Of a DNA stretch of 17,759 nt, positions 13,933 to 17,759 are shown piece after piece; within the stretch, counting starts at the first letter, position 1; every line of letters begins with the position of its first letter. This DNA is from an uncultured Oceanobacillus sp. Its GTDB lineage: Bacteria; Bacillota; Bacilli; Bacillales; Amphibacillaceae. Both the position numbers and the translations under genes were made by a program. Where the stretch lies: assembly GCA_938004015.1 (NCBI GenBank), contig CALKWU010000115.1, positions 1 through 17,759 of the forward strand, written 5' to 3'. The notes beneath the pieces are model-generated. The model saw nothing but the letters and a program-made list of their open reading frames with translations. It made no database searches and had not been told where the DNA came from.

Positions 13933-15204
13933 TTGACGACAACATTATTAAATGAAGAAATGAGAACATTTGAAGAATTGGAATCGGCCGTGAGAAGTTA
14001 CAGCCGAGGATGGCCGACTGTTTTTGACAAAGCAAAAGGGTATCGATTATGGGATAGAGATGGTAAAGAATATATCGATTTCTTTGCTGGTGCAGGAGCA
14101 CTGAATTATGGTCACAATAACGAAAACATGCAAAAGAAGTTAATAGAGTACATTCAGCGGGATGGGATTCTTCACAGTCTTGACATGGGCACTGTCCCTA
14201 GAAAACAATTCCTTGAAAAATTTCAGGAAATTATCCTTAACCCTCGGAAGCTTGACTATAAAATCATGTTTCCAGGTCCGACTGGAACGAATACAGTAGA
14301 GAGTGCGCTGAAAATTGCCAGGAAAGTGACAGGCCGCCAAACTGTCATCGGTTTTACAAATGCATTTCATGGAATGACGATTGGTTCACTTTCTGTAACC
14401 GGGAATTCCTTTAAACGGAAAGGTGCGGGTATTCCGTTGAATCATGCCGTATCCATGCCGTTCGATCATTTTCTTGAGGATCAGGATACGCTCATCTATT
14501 TAGAAAGTTATCTGGAAGAAAGCGGAAGTGGTATGGATTTACCAGCTGCAGTCATATTAGAAACGGTTCAAGGAGAAGGTGGCATTAATGCTGCAAGAAG
14601 CGAATGGCTGCAGAAAGTCGAAGAAATTTGCCGACGGTTTGACATCCTTTTAATTGTGGATGATGTGCAAGCCGGATGTGGAAGGACGGGTACGTTCTTT
14701 AGCTTCGAACCCGCAGGAATTAAGCCGGATATTGTTTGTCTTTCCAAATCGATTGGTGGTATCGGCTTACCGATGGCTATTACATTGATTAAGCCTGAAT
14801 ATGATCAGTGGGAACCTGGAGAGCATAATGGCACATTCCGTGGAAATAACTTGGCATTCATTGCGGCTACAGAAGCGTTGAATTATTGGGTGACGGATGA
14901 TTTCTCCAATCATATTAAAGAACGCGCCGCCGAACTTAAAGAAGCAGTCGAAGTGATCATCGAAAAATATCCAAAGTTAAACGGTGAGGCTCGTGGCAGA
15001 GGACTCATGCAAGGAATTGCTGTAAATGTCGATGGATTAGCTTCAAAAATTTGCAGTGAAGCATTTGAGCGCGGATTAATTGTGGAAACTTCTGGACCAA
15101 AAGATGAAGTGGTTAAATTCCTTCCTCCGTTGATTATTGATGAAGAGGGGTTAAGTGAAGGTCTGCGGATTTTGGAAGATAGTATTAAACATGTACTGAA
15201 ATAA
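13933..15204 (+). CDS. ectB: L-2,4-diaminobutyrate:2-oxoglutarate aminotransferase EctB
   Basis: EctB is the PLP-dependent class III aminotransferase that moves an amino group from glutamate to L-aspartate-beta-semialdehyde, giving diaminobutyrate and committing carbon to ectoine. The protein has 423 residues, the normal family length. Visible: Asp-Phe-Phe-Ala-Gly-Ala-Gly-Ala-Leu-Asn-Tyr-Gly-His, the Gly-Pro-Thr-Gly-Thr-Asn phosphate loop, Asp-Asp-Val-Gln-Ala-Gly-Cys-Gly-Arg-Thr-Gly, and the PLP-binding Lys272 in Leu-Ser-Lys-Ser-Ile-Gly-Gly. The start is TTG 13933, with AAGGATG about eight bases upstream; the next ATG (13960) lacks a Shine-Dalgarno. ectC follows after 33 bases. Confidence 0.97.
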   Translation: MTTTLLNEEMRTFEELESAVRSYSRGWPTVFDKAKGYRLWDRDGKEYIDFFAGAGALNYGHNNENMQKKLIEYIQRDGILHSLDMGTVPRKQFLEKFQEIILNPRKLDYKIMFPGPTGTNTVESALKIARKVTGRQTVIGFTNAFHGMTIGSLSVTGNSFKRKGAGIPLNHAVSMPFDHFLEDQDTLIYLESYLEESGSGMDLPAAVILETVQGEGGINAARSEWLQKVEEICRRFDILLIVDDVQAGCGRTGTFFSFEPAGIKPDIVCLSKSIGGIGLPMAITLIKPEYDQWEPGEHNGTFRGNNLAFIAATEALNYWVTDDFSNHIKERAAELKEAVEVIIEKYPKLNGEARGRGLMQGIAVNVDGLASKICSEAFERGLIVETSGPKDEVVKFLPPLIIDEEGLSEGLRILEDSIKHVLK

Positions 15205-15237
15205 AAAATGAATATAGTAGAAAGAGGAGATGGAACA

Positions 15238-15639
15238 TTGATTGTCAAATCACTGGAAGATGTTATTGGGACAAAAGACGATGTAGCTGATGGCAACTGG
15301 AGGAGCAGAAGATTTATTTCTGCACATGACAAACTTGGATTTAGTATTAATGATACGATCATTAAAGGTGGGACAAAAAACTTTTTCTGGTATAAAAATC
15401 ATATTGAAGCCGTTTATGTCATTGAAGGCTTCGGTGAAATTGAAAAACTGGAAACCGGTCAGGTATGGCAGCTGATGCCAGGTACAATCTATGTATTAGA
15501 TGAGCACGATAAACATGAACTACGTACGAGAACAGACATGCGGATGGTCTGTGTCTTCAATCCGCCGCTTGTCGGTATTGAAAAGCATGATGAGAATGGT
15601 GTTTATCCATTATTGACACTCGAAAATAGTGAAAGTTAA
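15238..15639 (+). CDS. ectC: L-ectoine synthase EctC
   Basis: EctC, a metal-dependent cupin, closes N-gamma-acetyldiaminobutyrate to ectoine with loss of water. I chose TTG 15238 over ATG 15208. GAGGAG (15224-15229) lies eight bases upstream of the TTG, and the 133-residue protein then begins Ile-Val-Lys-Ser-Leu-Glu-Asp like other EctC proteins. With this start the metal ligands fall at Glu57, Tyr85 and His93, the same numbers reported for characterised EctC enzymes. The cupin core has Trp-Tyr-Lys-Asn-His-x-Glu-Ala-Val-Tyr and Pro-Gly-Thr-x-Tyr-x-Leu. Last gene of the operon, with a 14-base-pair hairpin 20 bases downstream. No ectD hydroxylase or dedicated aspartokinase gene is adjacent. Confidence 0.97.
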   Translation: MIVKSLEDVIGTKDDVADGNWRSRRFISAHDKLGFSINDTIIKGGTKNFFWYKNHIEAVYVIEGFGEIEKLETGQVWQLMPGTIYVLDEHDKHELRTRTDMRMVCVFNPPLVGIEKHDENGVYPLLTLENSES

Positions 15640-15658
15640 TAAAACCTGATTTTTTATA

Positions 15659-15696
15659 AAATGGTTCCGAGCATATCATTTTGCTCGGAACCATTT
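15659..15696 (+). terminator. Terminator hairpin of ectABC
   Basis: AAATGGTTCCGAGC (15659-15672) pairs perfectly with GCTCGGAACCATTT (15683-15696) around a ten-base loop. The T-run after the stem is short (ATTTATT), but position and stem strength fit the end of the ect transcript. The preceding A/T symmetry may also allow action on the other strand. Confidence 0.75.
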
Positions 15697-15771
15697 ATTG
15701 TGGATTTAAGCGATTGAGAATCCTGGATATGAAGTCATCAAATCAAAGGTAAAATCTGTATAAAGGGAGAA

Positions 15772-15803
15772 GGGATGAATCTATATGGATTCAGCTCTTT
15801 TTT
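15772..15803 (+). terminator. Second terminator-like hairpin, orphan
   Basis: TGAATC (15776-15781) pairs with GATTCA (15788-15793). Outside an A-G mismatch, GGG pairs with CTC, and six T follow. No intact gene precedes it other than ectC, so it may back up the ect terminator or belong to a gene now lost. Confidence 0.5.
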
Positions 15804-15825
15804 AAATTTTAGCTTCAATATAAAC

Positions 15826-15859
15826 AGGTGCGATCCAAAAGAGGGATTAACACCTTTTT
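15826..15859 (+). terminator. Third hairpin with T-run, weak terminator candidate
   Basis: AGGTG (15826-15830) pairs with CACCT (15851-15855), and ATCC with GGAT inside it, followed by TTTTT. The stem is interrupted. It lies in a gene-free stretch just before the nitronate-monooxygenase remnant. Confidence 0.35.
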
Positions 15860-15908
15860 GCTGAATATATTACTAATGGTGAAATGACATATAGATGAGA
15901 TTGAATGT

Positions 15909-15980
15909 ATGATTTATAATCAAGTTACTGAACGTTTACAGATTCAATATCCAACCATCTAAGCACCAATGGCGGGAGGT
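15909..15980 (+). pseudogene. N-terminal remnant of a nitronate monooxygenase
   Basis: ATG 15909 opens 17 codons ending Leu-Gln-Ile-Gln-Tyr-Pro-Thr-Ile, then TAA at 15960. The same frame continues with Ala-Pro-Met-Ala-Gly-Gly. Together this matches the start of nitronate monooxygenases (2-nitropropane dioxygenase family), where Tyr-Pro-Ile-Ile-Gln-Ala-Pro-Met-Ala-Gly-Gly forms the FMN-site beginning; the TAA replaces the expected Gln codon (CAA to TAA). After the Gly-Gly the family sequence is lost, and only about 90 unrelated bases precede the next gene. More than 300 residues are therefore deleted. Confidence 0.65.
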
Positions 15981-16075
15981 GACTTGTTTGACAATCACAT
16001 TATTCTCAGGAAGAAATTGATGAAGAAGTTATAAAATAATGAACCGAATTGGCAACAGAGAAATGAGGAGATTGT

Positions 16076-16525
16076 ATGAATACAACCATCGAAAAAGTAA
16101 ATGATCTTGCAGAGTTATCTCTGTTTTTATCTAAAATGAATAAACAACGACAATCACATATTGGATATTGTGGTGAAAAGGTTGAGGAAATCAAACGAAC
16201 ATTAGAGGAAGATTTTATTGCAAGTGATGGTGAAATTAGATTTATCATTGCAAGAAGCGATGAAGGGGAAATAATTGCAGCAATTGGATTGGATATAGAT
16301 GGAACGACCGCTGAAGTGTGGGGACCCTTTAATCAATCGCCTTCAATTGAGCTTCAAGATGAATTATGGAGGAAGTTAGTAACTGAACATCCAGCGGTTG
16401 AAAACTATTATTTTTTTATCAATAAAGCAAACATCATGCAACAAAACTTTATGAAAAATTGGAAAAGTGCTGCTTCAATCAACAGCACTTTTTCATATCA
16501 AGCATGTTTTCTTATTGGTGTATAG
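16076..16525 (+). CDS. GNAT-like acetyltransferase, probably C-terminally truncated
   Basis: A 149-residue frame with a sound start: ATG 16076 with GAGGAG six bases upstream. Residues 1-130 look like the N-terminal part of a GNAT-type protein (a helical start, then Phe-Ile-Ile-Ala-Arg and Ile-Ala-Ala-Ile-Gly-Leu strands, then Tyr-Tyr-Phe-Phe-Ile-Asn). The last 20 residues are unlike any family end, because they are encoded by a terminator hairpin (16463-16493) and sequence beyond it. Related proteins I recall run much longer. The gene was most likely cut by a deletion that joined its front half to a terminator. Activity is doubtful, and assignment to the superfamily rests on weak patterns. 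Confidence 0.6.
   Translation: MNTTIEKVNDLAELSLFLSKMNKQRQSHIGYCGEKVEEIKRTLEEDFIASDGEIRFIIARSDEGEIIAAIGLDIDGTTAEVWGPFNQSPSIELQDELWRKLVTEHPAVENYYFFINKANIMQQNFMKNWKSAASINSTFSYQACFLIGV
16463..16493 (+). terminator. Intrinsic terminator inside the end of the truncated acetyltransferase frame
   Basis: AAAAGTGCTG (16463-16472) pairs perfectly with CAGCACTTTT (16483-16492) around a ten-base loop, with five T at the end of the stem. It lies before the stop codon of the overlapping frame, which is unusual for an intact gene. Confidence 0.75.
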
Positions 16526-16587
16526 AACCAAAACATATTGACAAGTGTGGTAACAATGTCTTCATTATGAATGAAAGGGAAAATTCA

Positions 16588-16596
16588 TGTTACAAT
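16588..16596 (+). promoter_or_regulatory. Extended -10 promoter of the yfkAB gene
   Basis: TGTTACAAT carries the TGn extension and five of six -10 bases. It ends 38 bases upstream of the ATG at 16635. A TTGACA at 16538-16543 is too far upstream (47 bases) to be its -35. Confidence 0.45.
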
Positions 16597-16634
16597 GGGA
16601 AATGGTGCAATTTTTGACTTTGGAGGGAAATTTT

Positions 16635-17759
16635 ATGAAAACAGATCAAGCGATGCAAACGATGACCCCGACCAATGATCCGTGGGAAGCTTATATGGAT
16701 GTGGAACAGTTTGGCGAATTGACACTATCCAATATTGAATTCACTACAACTGTGATGTGCAATATGCGTTGTGCCCATTGTGCGGTTGGTTATCAACTGC
16801 AGTTAAGTGATCCGGATGCTCTTCCTGTGGAATTGATGTTGAAGCGCCTCGATGAAGTTCCACATTTACGTACGCTGAGTATCACAGGTGGAGAGCCGAT
16901 GATGAATAAAAAATCGGTTCGTAACTATGTTATTCCTTTGCTGCGCTATGCTAAAGAACGTGGGGTGAAAACACAGCTGAATTCTAACTTGACATTACCG
17001 TTTGATCGTTATGAGGACGTTATCCCGTATGTTGATATCATGCATATCTCCCATAATTGGGGAACCGAAGATGAGTTTGCAGAAACTGGATTTGCAAATA
17101 TGAAACGAAAGCCGCCTGTTGAACGCAGGAAGAGATTGTTGGAACAAATGATTGAAAACTCCAGACGACTTGCTGATCAAGGGGTAATGGTATCAGCCGA
17201 AACGATGCTTAATAAACGAACGTTTCCCTATTTAGAACAGATTCATGATCAAATTGTTAATGAAATGGGTTGTGTACGGCATGAAGTTCATCCAATGTAT
17301 CCGGTCGATTTCGCCAGCAATTTAGAAACTTTGAGCCTTGAAGAAATCAGAGATGGAATTATTCGTTTGCTTGAACATCGAAACAAGGATGTTTGGATGT
17401 TGTTTGGGACATTACCGTTTTATGCTTGCAGTAGCAATCCGAAAGATTTAGAGTTACTCGAGCGTTTGTATCAAGAGGAAAATGTATCGTTAAGAAACGA
17501 TCCGGATGGACGTTCCCGTTTAAATGTAAATATTTTTACTGGAGATATCATTGTTACTGACTTCGGTGATGAACCAGCTCTTGGCAATATTCAAACAACA
17601 ACATTACTGGAAGCATACGAGAATTGGCTGAATACGAGGACTGCGAAAAGTCTTAATTGCCATTGTCCAGCGGTAAGATGCCTTGGCCCAAATATTTTAG
17701 TGAAAAATACTTATTATGAGGATGTTGATTTTACAAAGAGAAAAGCAAAAATAACATCT
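16635..17759 (+). CDS. yfkAB: Radical SAM protein of the YfkAB family (3' end outside window)
   Basis: A 375-codon frame that runs open to the right edge; B. subtilis YfkAB is of similar length, so only a few codons should be missing. The radical SAM cluster is Cys42-x3-Cys46-x2-Cys49 (Cys-Asn-Met-Arg-Cys-Ala-His-Cys), which holds the [4Fe-4S] that cleaves S-adenosylmethionine. The Thr-Gly-Gly-Glu-Pro SAM-binding motif follows at about residues 87-91. Near the C-terminus is Cys342-x-Cys344-x4-Cys349, the CxCxxxxC motif that defines the family and may bind a second cluster. ATG 16635 follows TGGAGGG by eight to nine bases. The substrate is unknown. It is a monocistronic-looking gene with its own promoter after the decayed region. 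Confidence 0.94.
   Translation, partial: MKTDQAMQTMTPTNDPWEAYMDVEQFGELTLSNIEFTTTVMCNMRCAHCAVGYQLQLSDPDALPVELMLKRLDEVPHLRTLSITGGEPMMNKKSVRNYVIPLLRYAKERGVKTQLNSNLTLPFDRYEDVIPYVDIMHISHNWGTEDEFAETGFANMKRKPPVERRKRLLEQMIENSRRLADQGVMVSAETMLNKRTFPYLEQIHDQIVNEMGCVRHEVHPMYPVDFASNLETLSLEEIRDGIIRLLEHRNKDVWMLFGTLPFYACSSNPKDLELLERLYQEENVSLRNDPDGRSRLNVNIFTGDIIVTDFGDEPALGNIQTTTLLEAYENWLNTRTAKSLNCHCPAVRCLGPNILVKNTYYEDVDFTKRKAKITS

Noticed and set aside
15208..15237. ATG 15208 as the ectC start
   Set aside because: There is no Shine-Dalgarno before it, it would add ten residues beyond the usual EctC start, and it displaces the metal-ligand numbering.
1..17759. CRISPR arrays, insertion sequences, phage genes or toxin-antitoxin pairs
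   Set aside because: No spaced direct repeats, transposase motifs, phage structural genes or toxin-antitoxin pairs were seen on either strand.

Overview
The window looks like the chromosome of a moderately salt-tolerant, low-GC Gram-positive bacterium of the family Bacillaceae. The genes are AT-rich and carry strong Bacillus-type Shine-Dalgarno sites. There is a complete ectABC compatible-solute operon, and the YfkAB, DegV and YbaK families are typical of this group. Genus cannot be assigned from the sequence alone.

Region 1 (1-7758, + strand) is a carbohydrate-uptake and catabolism cluster. It begins with a 5'-truncated PRD/IIB/IIA (MtlR-type) transcriptional regulator. Separate IIA, IIB and IIC subunits of an ascorbate/SgaT-type phosphotransferase system follow. 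Then come a phosphotriesterase-family (COG1735-like) metal hydrolase, a creatininase-family amidohydrolase, a DgaF-like 2-keto-3-deoxy-6-phosphosugar-acid aldolase, a UPF0309-like SIS isomerase and a CutC-family TIM-barrel protein. Gaps are short or negative within each half. A long inverted repeat separates the transporter half from the enzyme half. The set matches no standard pathway I know: the UlaD/E/F/G ascorbate enzymes and the DgaE dehydratase are missing here. It is the best candidate for an undescribed system.

Region 2 (7759-12030, - strand) is mostly housekeeping. It holds a YbaK-type Cys-tRNA(Pro)/Pro-tRNA editing protein, a broken gene for a single-span membrane protein (two frameshifts and a nonsense codon), an M17 leucyl aminopeptidase with a small unknown protein just upstream, and a DegV fatty-acid-binding protein. 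Extended -10 promoters are visible for three of these units.

Region 3 (12031-16530, + strand) is an ectABC operon set among gene remnants. The ect genes make ectoine from aspartate semialdehyde: EctB transaminates, EctA acetylates, EctC cyclises. Around them lie a frameshifted and truncated NADPH-dependent FMN reductase, an amino-acid ABC transporter collapsed by an internal deletion, an N-terminal scrap of a nitronate monooxygenase, and a GNAT acetyltransferase cut short at a terminator hairpin. All three ect genes appear to start at non-ATG codons.

Region 4 (16588-17759, + strand) is a radical SAM protein of the YfkAB family. It runs off the right edge, probably only a few codons short of its end.
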